DNA from: Flectonema sp. DT1601
Lineage: Eukaryota; Euglenozoa; Diplonemea; Diplonemida; Diplonemidae
Reading direction: 5' to 3'
NCBI GenBank assembly: GCA_964019425.1
Contig: OZ025809.1
Location: 851,588-915,587 of the forward strand
DNA: 64,000 nucleotides
The notes below the pieces were generated by a model that was not told the origin of the DNA, ran no database searches, and saw only the letters and a program-made list of their open reading frames with translations. Of the stretch, positions 41,510 through 50,615 are shown piece after piece. Positions within the stretch are counted from its first letter, which is position 1. Every line of letters starts with the position of its first letter. The translations under genes were made by a program, and so were the position numbers.

Positions 41510-43039
41510 ATGGCTATCAATGAAGAATATTCCGTCGTCGATTGGGGAACCACATCACTCAGAGCCTATCGCGTTATAAACGGTGACATCGTTGAAGAAA
41601 TTGAAAATAATTCTAACGGAGTCTTACATTGTAATAACTTCGAAGAAGTCTTAACATCACTAATAGGAAACTGGAATGGATGTATTTATTTAATAGGAAT
41701 GATCGGCAGCAGAATTGGATGGAAAGAAGTTGACTACGCGAAAACTCCAGCGGGACCATGTGACGTATGGGATCAAAAATTACGAATTCACACGACTACG
41801 AACAGCAAATTTAACGATAGACAAATATACTTAATACCAGGTGTTAAAGACGACATAACAAACGATGTCATGAGAGGTGAAGAAACACAAATATTCGGAA
41901 CAGGAATTCACTCTGGAATAGTAATATGCCCAGGAACTCACAGTAAATGGGTCAGAGTCAAAGAAGGTAAAATAAAATCATTCACGACATTCATGAGTGG
42001 TGAACTATTCACACTTCTAAAAGAACGATCCATCATAAGTAAAAGTATTAACGATAAAAGTGATATCATTGATGAAACTGTTTTCTTACGAGGTGCATTA
42101 GATGGGTATAAAACAACATCATTTCTTTCAGCTATTTTCCAAGTCAGAATTAAGAGCTTGTTATCATCTTCATCACCAGAAGCATTACATCCACATCAAG
42201 TGTCTTCATACTTGTCTGGTGTCGTGATAGGGTCAGAAATCAGAGAAGGACAACAACATCTTCAGACAAACGACAATGAGATTTCAGTTGTTGGCAATGC
42301 TTCTCTCATAGATCTTTATGCGATAGCTATAAAGAAGTTGCTTAACGTTTCTGCTAATGTCTTTTGTCAAAAACAATCAAACGTTAATGGAATAACAAAA
42401 CTGTTCAAACCAAACAATAACCTTCCGAGAGTAATAGCAATCCTACGAGGTATAACACCTGAAGAAGTATCCTCCATCGCTACCAACCTCGTTAAAGGTG
42501 GAATTCGATGTATTGAGGTCCCTTTGAACTCACCCTTCGCTATAGCATCAATTTCCATATTGAGTAAATTATTTTCAAACACAGAGATATTAATCGGTGC
42601 TGGTACAGTCTTGACTGTTGATGATGTCAGAAAGGTTAAACAAGCAGGAGGATCCTTAATAGTGTCGCCTAATGTTAACGTGAATGTTATTTCAGAAACT
42701 TGTAAGCTCGGTCTTGTTAGCGTGCCTGGTTTTTATACCGCGACTGAAGCTTTTTCAGCTATTGCGGCAGGTTGTAACGCTTTGAAATACTTTCCAGCTG
42801 AGTCTGCAAGTCCGGCATCTCTTAAAGCGCTTCGTGCGGTTCTTCCACCTCATGTTCCAGTCTTTGCTGTTGGGGGTATATCACTATCTAATATTTCTGA
42901 TTGGAAATCTGCAGGTGCCTATGGATACGGAATCGGCACCTCACTTTTCAAACCTGGAATTAGCCCACAAACTTCTCTCGAATCAGCTCGCAGATACAGC
43001 AATGCTGTCGACAGTTTATTCTCTGATTGCAAACTTTGA
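41510..43039 (+). CDS. Bifunctional 2-dehydro-3-deoxygalactonokinase / KDPGal aldolase (DgoK-DgoA fusion)
   Basis: A 509-residue fusion of two bacterial-type enzymes. Residues 1-290 match DgoK: VVDWGTTSLRAYRV, GMIGSRIGWKEVDYA, VMRGEETQIFGTG, CPGTHSKWVRV and TFMSGELFTLL all have counterparts in E. coli DgoK. Residues about 305-509 match DgoA: RCIEVPLNSP (Glu336), GAGTVLTVDDV, SPNVN, PGFYTATEAFSAI, NALKYFPAES (Schiff-base Lys426) and VFAVGGIS. Together they would phosphorylate 2-keto-3-deoxygalactonate and split it into pyruvate and glyceraldehyde 3-phosphate, the De Ley-Doudoroff route. The order kinase then aldolase is that of bacterial dgo operons, so a transfer followed by fusion is likely. 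It has no intron, but its codon use looks like that of its neighbours. The start is the ATG after the acceptor at 41494. Confidence 0.92.
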   Translation: MAINEEYSVVDWGTTSLRAYRVINGDIVEEIENNSNGVLHCNNFEEVLTSLIGNWNGCIYLIGMIGSRIGWKEVDYAKTPAGPCDVWDQKLRIHTTTNSKFNDRQIYLIPGVKDDITNDVMRGEETQIFGTGIHSGIVICPGTHSKWVRVKEGKIKSFTTFMSGELFTLLKERSIISKSINDKSDIIDETVFLRGALDGYKTTSFLSAIFQVRIKSLLSSSSPEALHPHQVSSYLSGVVIGSEIREGQQHLQTNDNEISVVGNASLIDLYAIAIKKLLNVSANVFCQKQSNVNGITKLFKPNNNLPRVIAILRGITPEEVSSIATNLVKGGIRCIEVPLNSPFAIASISILSKLFSNTEILIGAGTVLTVDDVRKVKQAGGSLIVSPNVNVNVISETCKLGLVSVPGFYTATEAFSAIAAGCNALKYFPAESASPASLKALRAVLPPHVPVFAVGGISLSNISDWKSAGAYGYGIGTSLFKPGISPQTSLESARRYSNAVDSLFSDCKL

Positions 43040-43167
43040 AGAAAGATCCCCAAACGATCGTTGTTTGAAGCATCTGATAAATCTACAATATTTCCTTGCG
43101 GCACTTGTTATATTGTTGAATTCCTGATCTTATTTTATTCTATTCTCATTTAGGTTGATAATAAATA

Positions 43168-43635
43168 ATGTTAAGCAGCTTCAACGATGATGATGATATG
43201 ATGGCCAGCCTTGCAGAGGTTGATACCGTCCTACGTGAAGGCGGTAGAGGTGTTGGAGGAGCTCTAAAGCAGAGTGCTTTTGATTCAGACGAGGCCGCTA
43301 TAATTCCATTTAATTTATCAGTGACGGAAGGACTTTCTCTTGCTCATGATGAAGATTCTGAGGAAGGATTATTCGACTTGTCTCCACCAGTATTGGACAG
43401 CCTTAAGGATGAATGCAGCAGTTATATTGACAACCTCGAGTACACACTTATGAACACATTCTCTAGTACTAACAGAAAACTAACCAGAAGACTACGAGAA
43501 ACAAAATCTATCCCTCTCTCATTCTTATATATGAGATCAATCCAGGCTGCACTTAAGCAGACTGGTCAACTCGATCTGCAACGAGAAAAGAGAATTCTAT
43601 TTAATCTCCAAGAGCTTTGTGAACCAGGCGAATAG
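43168..43635 (+). CDS. Small acidic protein, function unknown
   Basis: A 155-residue protein. The N-terminal 80 residues are acidic and Gly-containing (SSFNDDDDMMASLAEVDTVL). The C-terminal half (about 88-150) is helical, with LDSLKDECSSYIDNLEYTLM and a basic stretch NRKLTRRLRETK, and might form a coiled coil. The acceptor (ctattctcatttag) ends at 43153, 14 bases before the ATG, which supports a real gene. No family recognised. Confidence 0.68.
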   Translation: MLSSFNDDDDMMASLAEVDTVLREGGRGVGGALKQSAFDSDEAAIIPFNLSVTEGLSLAHDEDSEEGLFDLSPPVLDSLKDECSSYIDNLEYTLMNTFSSTNRKLTRRLRETKSIPLSFLYMRSIQAALKQTGQLDLQREKRILFNLQELCEPGE

Positions 43636-43940
43636 TTCAACCTATCTACTTATTGTTACAATATTCAGATAGATAAAGCAGCAGAGAATATAGTCATAAA
43701 CTTGTCATCCAGAGCTTTCTGACTTTTACTGGGCTGATCTCTTACTGAGAGAGAGAAAAAAAATAAAAAAAATAGAACCAAAAAATAAAGGGAAAAAAAA
43801 AGGTATACTATTCAGTAATAGATAGATTATTCAATATATTTTGTTTTATTTTTTTTGTAATGCTTTCCTTTTTCCTTATAATAATGTGTAATCTTGTTGT
43901 TCTTATTTATTATTATTTATAATCAGAGTCCCGATAACAA
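43636..43940 (+). other. Intergenic stretch, no gene seen
   Basis: About 305 bases with A-rich tracts. The acceptor aatcag ends at 43926, preceded by T/A-rich DNA. Confidence 0.5.
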
Positions 43941-46900
43941 ATGGACTATCAACAAGTATATCCGATAAACTTGTACACATCAGAACCGGAATGGGTACAC
44001 GGAAATAGCTATCCTAATAATTTGTATTCAGTAAGTTCAAAGGTTACAACTGAGGAGTACAATGTTAATCAATTGTACAATACGAAGACAGAACGCAGGG
44101 GGTATCCTTATGACTTTTATTGGAGAGAAGAAAAACACGCGAGTTTTAGAAAATTACGATCAAGAATGTCAGGTGTTGTAACTGCTTTAAGTATGAGAAG
44201 GAAAACATCGAAACTTCGAGTTTACGATGAGGGTTGGGTTCATGAAGAAGGTGCTGCTGCGACTATTCAAAGAATGTTTCGATTACAACAAGCACGCAGC
44301 AATGCCGAAGATGACCGACTTTGGGAAGCATTTAAAATGATTGATGAAAGCCATGAGTGGCATACTGTTGCTAGAATGGAAAGAATGAAAAAACTCCAAT
44401 CAGCTCTCTTAAACATTGCTGGTGAATCTGTTTCTGTTGATCACGCTCCGAGAGCAATCCAAGCTTTACCATGTCCGACTCGTGAATCAATACACAAAAT
44501 GATAACAGGATTTAATCGTGGACATCGCATCCCAATCACAGATGCTATTTCAATTGTTGAAGCAGCCACAGTAATATTTGCTGCGGAACCAACAGTTGCT
44601 AACGTAAGTTCAGAACAAGGGACTACTGTCATAGTTGGAGACTTACACGGATCGTTACTTGATCTGCTTCATATTATTGAAAACTTCGGACTACCAGGAC
44701 CCGGCATGAAATACATATTTAATGGGGACCTCGTTGATCGTGGGGATAATAGTTGTGAAGTTCTTTTATTGGTTTTGACACTAAAATTAGCAACACCAGA
44801 AGCTGTCTTTATCAACAGAGGTAACCATGAAGATGCCGAAGTTAATGTCTTTTACGGATTTATTGAGGAATGCAGAGCAAAATATGATCATCGGTTTTAC
44901 CAGCTTTGTTCAACATTGTTTGATTGGTTGCCTTTGGCGACCTGTTTAAATAATGAAATTGCAATCTTGCATGGTGGGCTTACTAGTGAAGAAGATTTCA
45001 CACTTGCTGAGCTCGCGTCATTTCAACGTGGACCTGAATTCTTAATGTACAGAACTGATAGACAAATTAAGATCCTATCGGATATCAAATGGTCTGATCC
45101 ACATAAACATGAACGCTGGACTGGTGTGGGTCCAAGTAGCAGAGGTAAAGGAGTCGTCTTTGGATCAGATGCAACCGAAGCGTTCCTCGAAAACAATAAT
45201 CTGAAACTACTCGTCAGGTCTCACGAAGAACAAAAAACTGGTTACAAAATACACCACAAGGGTAAGCTCATCACAATCTTTTCTGCTTCAAACTATGGAG
45301 GGCATGGAAATGGTGCAGCTGTTTTAGTATTTGCTCCGAATGAAACGAAACCCACAGTTCATAAGTGGGAACCGTTTGAGAAGAAACACAGAAGGAAGAA
45401 GAAAGAACAAAACGACTCAACAAAAATGATGATGAACTACATTGAGGAAAGTTTAGTTGAGAATCACGAAGGGTTACTTGCCTTCTGGAGGGTTATCGAC
45501 AAACAGAACACTGGAAAGATAAAAGTCGCAGACTGGGTCGATGGTCTTAAATCAGAACTTCGAATCGATTCAATTCCAATACAATTCCGAAAATCATTAT
45601 TAATTGGATCTACTGTTGGGTCTGATTGTGTAGCTTATCGAAACTTCTTAAATCATCATAAAGCTCGTCATCAGAATAAATTAAAAGCTTTTGGATCACA
45701 ATTGCAGTGGCACACAGACGCTGTGAGTCAACTGGCTTCTCACTTAGTTAGTTCTGCGATCGACTTTGAGAAAGCGTTCGCTGATGCAGACACGTCAAAG
45801 ACGGGAGTCTTATCTTTTGAGGAGTTTAGAATCGCTGTTCGAAAAGTGTTGTCATTTGAAGTTCTTACTGATCAACAAATAGAAACTTTAGCAACCGCAT
45901 TCGATCGTAATGGAGATGGAGAGATTAGTAAAGATGAATTCATTTCCAGACTCAGAGCTGTTGAAACAGAGGCTGACGACACTGTTCACGTTGAATGGGC
46001 GCAAGACAGGAGACAAGAACGTCTCAGATCCCTTAGAGAAGAAATAACACCAATGGGACAAGCTCGTGTTACTGAAGTACTTAGAGAACATGATGCTGAT
46101 GGTAACGGTTCCTTAGATTGTGAAGAGTTGAGTAGAGCATTAACTGAAGGTCTCGGTGTTGCTTTTGATCACCAACTGTATCTCGACTTAGTAGGTATCC
46201 TTGGGACTACTGATGAAACACCTGAAGTAACTCTTAAGGAAGCTGCTGGTGATAGGGCTTTCCCGGTAGTTGATATCGACATTGAAACTTATTATCAAAC
46301 TAAATCAGGATTCTTCTCTCACGTAGAATACGAAATATCTGTCCAACCTGACCACGGTCAATCATGGTCAGTACGCCAACGCTATCGCGAATTTGATGCG
46401 CTCTCGAAGACGTTACAGAAACACAGCTCAACTATACCTCCTCTTCCATCATCATTTCCAATATTCACTGCTGCTGCAAAGGAGAGTAGAATGGAACAAT
46501 TGAGATTATGGTTGAAGAAGGTTGTTCGACTTGCTGCTAAAAAACCAAAATTGAGAAATGATATTCGAGTCTTCCTAAGAGTGCCATCAGGGAATCTTCG
46601 AGGATCTACTCCGACTTCGAAATTGAAGCTGCCGTTAGCTGGAGTTGTCGATGCATTCTGTGCCCCTACTAAAACTCGTAAAGATGAGACATTTACACCA
46701 GCACTTGGTAACGCTTTACTTAGTCTACTATACCGTTATCGTCAGGAATTAAAACATTTGTTTTACTCACGAGATAATTCAACTTATGGTGTCATTCCTG
46801 TTGAGGACTTCCGAGCTACACTAGTTTCCCTAAACGAGTTAGAAGGATGTCCTCTGACAAGAGCACAGTTAGATGCACTCGTTAAGAAGGTAGATACCAA

Positions 46901-46955
46901 TCGTGACGGTCAAATCGATTACACGGAATTCGAACAGGCGATAACAAAAAAATAG
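43941..46955 (+). CDS. PPEF-like protein phosphatase with EF-hands and a PX domain
   Basis: A 1004-residue protein in one exon. An IQ-like segment (AAATIQRMFRLQQARS, about 105-120) precedes a PPP-family catalytic domain (215-480) with GDLHGS, NGDLVDRGDN, NRGNHED, LHGGL and SASNYGG, so the metal and phosphate ligands are present. EF-hand loops follow: DADTSKTGVLSFEE (about 615), DRNGDGEISKDE (655) and DADGNGSLDCEE (718). A PX domain spans about 778-890 (VRQRYREFDALSK, then PPLPSSFP), and one more EF-hand (DTNRDGQIDYTE, 985) ends the protein. IQ, PPP and EF-hands define the PPEF/RdgC group; the PX domain is extra and should bind phosphoinositides. A calcium-controlled phosphatase at endosomal or other PI-bearing membranes is the natural inference. 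Confidence 0.9.
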   Translation: MDYQQVYPINLYTSEPEWVHGNSYPNNLYSVSSKVTTEEYNVNQLYNTKTERRGYPYDFYWREEKHASFRKLRSRMSGVVTALSMRRKTSKLRVYDEGWVHEEGAAATIQRMFRLQQARSNAEDDRLWEAFKMIDESHEWHTVARMERMKKLQSALLNIAGESVSVDHAPRAIQALPCPTRESIHKMITGFNRGHRIPITDAISIVEAATVIFAAEPTVANVSSEQGTTVIVGDLHGSLLDLLHIIENFGLPGPGMKYIFNGDLVDRGDNSCEVLLLVLTLKLATPEAVFINRGNHEDAEVNVFYGFIEECRAKYDHRFYQLCSTLFDWLPLATCLNNEIAILHGGLTSEEDFTLAELASFQRGPEFLMYRTDRQIKILSDIKWSDPHKHERWTGVGPSSRGKGVVFGSDATEAFLENNNLKLLVRSHEEQKTGYKIHHKGKLITIFSASNYGGHGNGAAVLVFAPNETKPTVHKWEPFEKKHRRKKKEQNDSTKMMMNYIEESLVENHEGLLAFWRVIDKQNTGKIKVADWVDGLKSELRIDSIPIQFRKSLLIGSTVGSDCVAYRNFLNHHKARHQNKLKAFGSQLQWHTDAVSQLASHLVSSAIDFEKAFADADTSKTGVLSFEEFRIAVRKVLSFEVLTDQQIETLATAFDRNGDGEISKDEFISRLRAVETEADDTVHVEWAQDRRQERLRSLREEITPMGQARVTEVLREHDADGNGSLDCEELSRALTEGLGVAFDHQLYLDLVGILGTTDETPEVTLKEAAGDRAFPVVDIDIETYYQTKSGFFSHVEYEISVQPDHGQSWSVRQRYREFDALSKTLQKHSSTIPPLPSSFPIFTAAAKESRMEQLRLWLKKVVRLAAKKPKLRNDIRVFLRVPSGNLRGSTPTSKLKLPLAGVVDAFCAPTKTRKDETFTPALGNALLSLLYRYRQELKHLFYSRDNSTYGVIPVEDFRATLVSLNELEGCPLTRAQLDALVKKVDTNRDGQIDYTEFEQAITKK

Positions 46956-48072
46956 AATCTGAGAGTTTGCGTGTCTTTTTTGACTATAATATTTTGTGTA
47001 GAGTCTGAAATCTGTTTTTCCACGAACCCTCTCTCTCTGGGTACCGATTACAGTGGAAGAGGAGGAAAAAAAAGAAAAAAAAAAAAAAAAAGAATACCTT
47101 TATTTAGTTATATCATTATAGTTTTCTGATCAAGTCCTCTTATTTTTTTTTTTTTGAAATGTTTTTTTTCTTCTTTTTCTTTCCGATTACTGAATATTAT
47201 TAAGAACTTGAGAGGAAGCTGAATAATGTTTTTTCGTTCACTCTCTTTTAATAAAAATTATAAGTAGTAAATGAGTGGTTGGCTGTGACGTTCTATTCTG
47301 TTCCTTTTCTTTAAGACACACCAGACAATGATAAACCTTATTTGAGGAAAGTGTAACAGAATTGTGTTACTGGTAACATTGTGTTTTCGCCATTGTGTTT
47401 TCGTGTCGTCTTACCGACCTTGTGTTTTTTTTTCTTTTTTCTGCTCTATTTCTTTGTTTCTGTTTCGTAGTCAGTATTATGTGCGTTGTTATACCCTTGT
47501 GTTGTATTGATTACCGATGAGAGATTTGATTGCTTACCGTTCTCAAGTTCGAGTCTGCCCCGGTATTTTTTTCCCCATTCTTTTTCTTCTTCTTTTTTTT
47601 TAGTTTATTTTCTAATGTGTGAGGGAGTCACACAGACGAACGTTACATTGCTAAGTCTGCTGTAAAAATGGTTTCCGCATCAGTCAGTCTTTTCTGATCA
47701 TCGGTTTGACTCTGTGTGGTTGTAACGTACACGCTGAATAGCATTTCCGCTACAGCTGCACGTCATACGCGTTTCACACGGAATGCGGTTAAACCTGTAA
47801 TCACTACGACATGATGTTCCAACACTTTTGGAGCAATGCATGTCAATCTTCTCTCATGCCGAAATGCCCTTCATGTGTTTCTGTGGTGCGGTATTTCTAC
47901 GAGTGATGCTGAAGAGAGAACGTTACTTCTGGTAATCCTTTGAAACAACGGTTAACTTCTACTACACCCCCCGTGACAGATATTATGTAATGAACGGATA
48001 CTTTTAATTACTAAAGAGAATTAGCAACAGAGGTAGTGATTTAATTATCTCTTACAGAATATCAATAAAGCA
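46956..48072 (+). other. 1.1-kb intergenic stretch
   Basis: No gene-like frame. It contains long A and T runs near 47060-47180 and a direct repeat of CATTGTGTTTTCG (near 47378 and 47391). A stretch at about 47550 (AAGTTCGAGTCTG) recalls a tRNA T-loop, but the flanking bases do not form the stem. The acceptor (attatctcttacag) ends at 48057. Confidence 0.55.
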
Positions 48073-49581
48073 ATGCTCGTTTTTGTTGTGATAGGGTTGG
48101 TGGCTGTCAACCAACCAAACTTATTGTTGTTGTTTCCAGATCAGTGGAGATATGATTGGGATGGAATGCATACATTAAATACTGGAGAACTGCCACTGTA
48201 CACTCCAACCCTTCATGCACTTGCTGCAAGAGGAACCAGATTCACACAAGCTTATGTACCAGCACCAGTATGTGCCCCGTCGAGATCATGTCTTGCAAGT
48301 GGTAGAGAATATGACATGGCTGGGGTGCCGAGTAACTTTGCGAATGACTATCCAATTAATCAAACAACGTTCTACACTTTATTAAGAGATGCTGGTTACC
48401 ATACTATGACAACTGGTAAAGATGATCTGACTAAAGCTACCCAACTGGGGTCTCGAAATGGATATGAAAACTGCAGCTACTGCAGAGACGGTGACGGTCT
48501 CTATCACCAAACAGAATTAGGATTCTCTGATGGCCTTCGATGCAGTGGTAAGATGGATGTTGTAAACACACCTGAACCTCATGAAATGTACGGTTTCTAC
48601 TTGAGAAACAGAACTGCTCACATCGGAACCAAACCTGTCAACGGTTGGAATGCTCACGTTGCCTGCATGAAAGGTAACTTTGATCTCTGCACCAACACAA
48701 CGTTCTACGGAGACTTATACGAAGATACATTCACCGCTAACAACGCTGTTGAACTTTTAAAAAGAAAACCATCTGGTAAACCTTGGATGATGCATGTGTC
48801 TTTCCCAGGACCACATCCACCTTTTCTTGTAACTGGCCCAATGCATGATTCAGTTGCTGGAAGAGTGTGGCCAGGACCGACTGATTACAAAAAGAATATT
48901 AGTGACGTTTGCTATGCAACTGGAGAACCACAAAAAAACTTTTCGAGGTGTAACTACGGAGCTGAAATTGAACACCTGGACACTTTATTTAAACAAGTTA
49001 TCGATGCTGTGGACGAACTGGGAGAGTTAGACAACACAATAATCTGTGCTACTTCTGACCATGGTGAAATGCTTTATGATCATGGTGATACTGGTAAATC
49101 TAAACCTTGGCAAGGATCAGCCAGTGTTCCATTGATCTGTGCTGGGCCAACAATCTCTCTAAACGTGACAGTACAAAGACCTGTAGCTACGTTGGATGTA
49201 TCAGGAACACTTTTAGACTTCGCTGGTGTAAAACCTGTCTCTGGAATGACTACAGTTTCTTTTAAAGATCTCCTTCAACGAGGAACTACATACAAAAAAA
49301 CCATCTCGTCAGGTCTAGACAACTGGCGTATGGTTGTACAAGATGCTACCTCAGATGATGGACTAACAAAGGGGTCTTTCAAGTATATCTGTTGTCGTAG
49401 TGAGTGTCCAGGAACACCATCAACAGGACCAAAACCAAAACATGGATGGACGCAGATGCTGATTAACGTATCGGAAGATCTTTTTGACATGCACGACCTC
49501 GCTCCTCAAAATCCAAATCTTGTAAATGCTCTCCGTTCAGAACTTCCAGATGAGTACAAAACTGGTTGTAGTATTGAGTAA
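48073..49581 (+). CDS. Secreted or lysosomal sulfatase
   Basis: A 502-residue sulfatase. A short hydrophobic N-terminus (MLVFVVIGLVAVNQ) is a probable signal peptide, followed at once by the strand PNLLLLFPDQWRYD with the metal-binding Asp. The catalytic motif is C67-A-P-S-R71, which fits C-x-P-S-R, the signal for conversion of Cys to formylglycine. DHGE (in TSDHGEMLYDHGDTGKS) supplies the other metal ligands. Length and the PSGKPWMMHVSFPGPHPPF stretch resemble iduronate-2-sulfatase and choline-sulfatase-type enzymes. The substrate is a sulfate ester, perhaps of a polysaccharide. Activity would also need a formylglycine-generating enzyme encoded elsewhere. One exon, acceptor at 48057. Confidence 0.9.
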   Translation: MLVFVVIGLVAVNQPNLLLLFPDQWRYDWDGMHTLNTGELPLYTPTLHALAARGTRFTQAYVPAPVCAPSRSCLASGREYDMAGVPSNFANDYPINQTTFYTLLRDAGYHTMTTGKDDLTKATQLGSRNGYENCSYCRDGDGLYHQTELGFSDGLRCSGKMDVVNTPEPHEMYGFYLRNRTAHIGTKPVNGWNAHVACMKGNFDLCTNTTFYGDLYEDTFTANNAVELLKRKPSGKPWMMHVSFPGPHPPFLVTGPMHDSVAGRVWPGPTDYKKNISDVCYATGEPQKNFSRCNYGAEIEHLDTLFKQVIDAVDELGELDNTIICATSDHGEMLYDHGDTGKSKPWQGSASVPLICAGPTISLNVTVQRPVATLDVSGTLLDFAGVKPVSGMTTVSFKDLLQRGTTYKKTISSGLDNWRMVVQDATSDDGLTKGSFKYICCRSECPGTPSTGPKPKHGWTQMLINVSEDLFDMHDLAPQNPNLVNALRSELPDEYKTGCSIE

Positions 49582-50595
49582 TAATTAATGCTCTAAAAAC
49601 AAGTCTCTTGGAATAGGTTGCTTTAATCTGTTTCATTAAAGTGACTGGTTAATGTCCCTCTAAGTTTTGAAATTCTGCATCCCTCTCCCTCTCTCTCTCT
49701 TTTCACTTGTCTTATTCAAATATAACTGTGATTTATTAGGAGTTGGTAGTTGTGTTGCAACCGTCTCAGCTTAGAACCCATTTTGTGCGTTTTTATGTAC
49801 CCATGAGGTATTCTCAATTTTGAACATAAAATAATAAGGAAGCCACGGTCCTTATTTGCTCTCTCCGGTGTTCTTTCGCCACAAAAAAATAAAAACGTTT
49901 TCCCGAGTCCGGTGCAGTTATGACTATAAACTAATTGTTGTCTTAAGTGATCCTTTTGTTTTCATTTCTTGCTGAGTGATATGGCTATGTGCTGCCCGAT
50001 TTTTGTGGTACTTTCGGTAAGGCTACGGTACAATTTAATGCTTTGAACAACTGGGGATTAATGATCCTCTCGACTGTTCGGGGTTTTTCTATTTTTCTTT
50101 CGTGGTATGTGGACATATGGCGCATGTAGTCGTATTATAAAGAAGGATGTTGTATATGGAATAAAAAGGGTTATTTTTTTTCACCTTCCCCCCCGCTCTC
50201 TTGTTCTAATTTGGTGCGTGTTAACCCTTGATTTACTTATCCAAGTCCCCCCACTCTCTTGTTGTCGTTAGTTGTTTTCAACGTGTTAGCCTCTGGGCAA
50301 ACCCGCGGTGGGAGCTGGGAGTCGATCGCTTCCGGCCAAAGCTATAAAACTACTATCTGTCACGATTGGGTCCTTACTGATGCGGGTTACCCAGAATTTT
50401 CGTAGTCATCAGTTGTGTTTTGCAAGATGCTCTCTTTTACATATTTTATCTCGTTCAATGTTTTATTTAACCCAACCAAATACACTTGTCAAAAATTGAT
50501 TTGTTTGTTAATTTTATTTTTTAATTATTTTTTAATTAAAATTCTATTTTTTTTTTTTTCAGTTCAAAATGGAATGATCGACCTCGAACCTATTA
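49582..50595 (+). other. 1.0-kb intergenic stretch
   Basis: No convincing frame on either strand. It includes pyrimidine tracts (about 49680-49705) and, at 50540-50562, a strong polypyrimidine tract ending in CAG, the acceptor for the next gene. Confidence 0.55.
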
Positions 50596-50615
50596 ATGAC
50601 TGCAGCCGTCGATGA
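50569..50615 (+). promoter_or_regulatory. Two upstream ORFs overlapping the coiled-coil gene start
   Basis: After the acceptor at 50562 the first ATG (50569) opens a two-codon frame (ATG GAA TGA). The next ATG (50574) opens a 13-codon frame that ends at 50615, past the main ATG at 50596. Both would compete with the main start. Confidence 0.5.

Noticed and set aside
47540-47570. Possible tRNA T-loop (AAGTTCGAGTCTG)
   Set aside because: The flanking bases do not pair into a T-stem, and I see no D-arm or anticodon arm at the right distance upstream.
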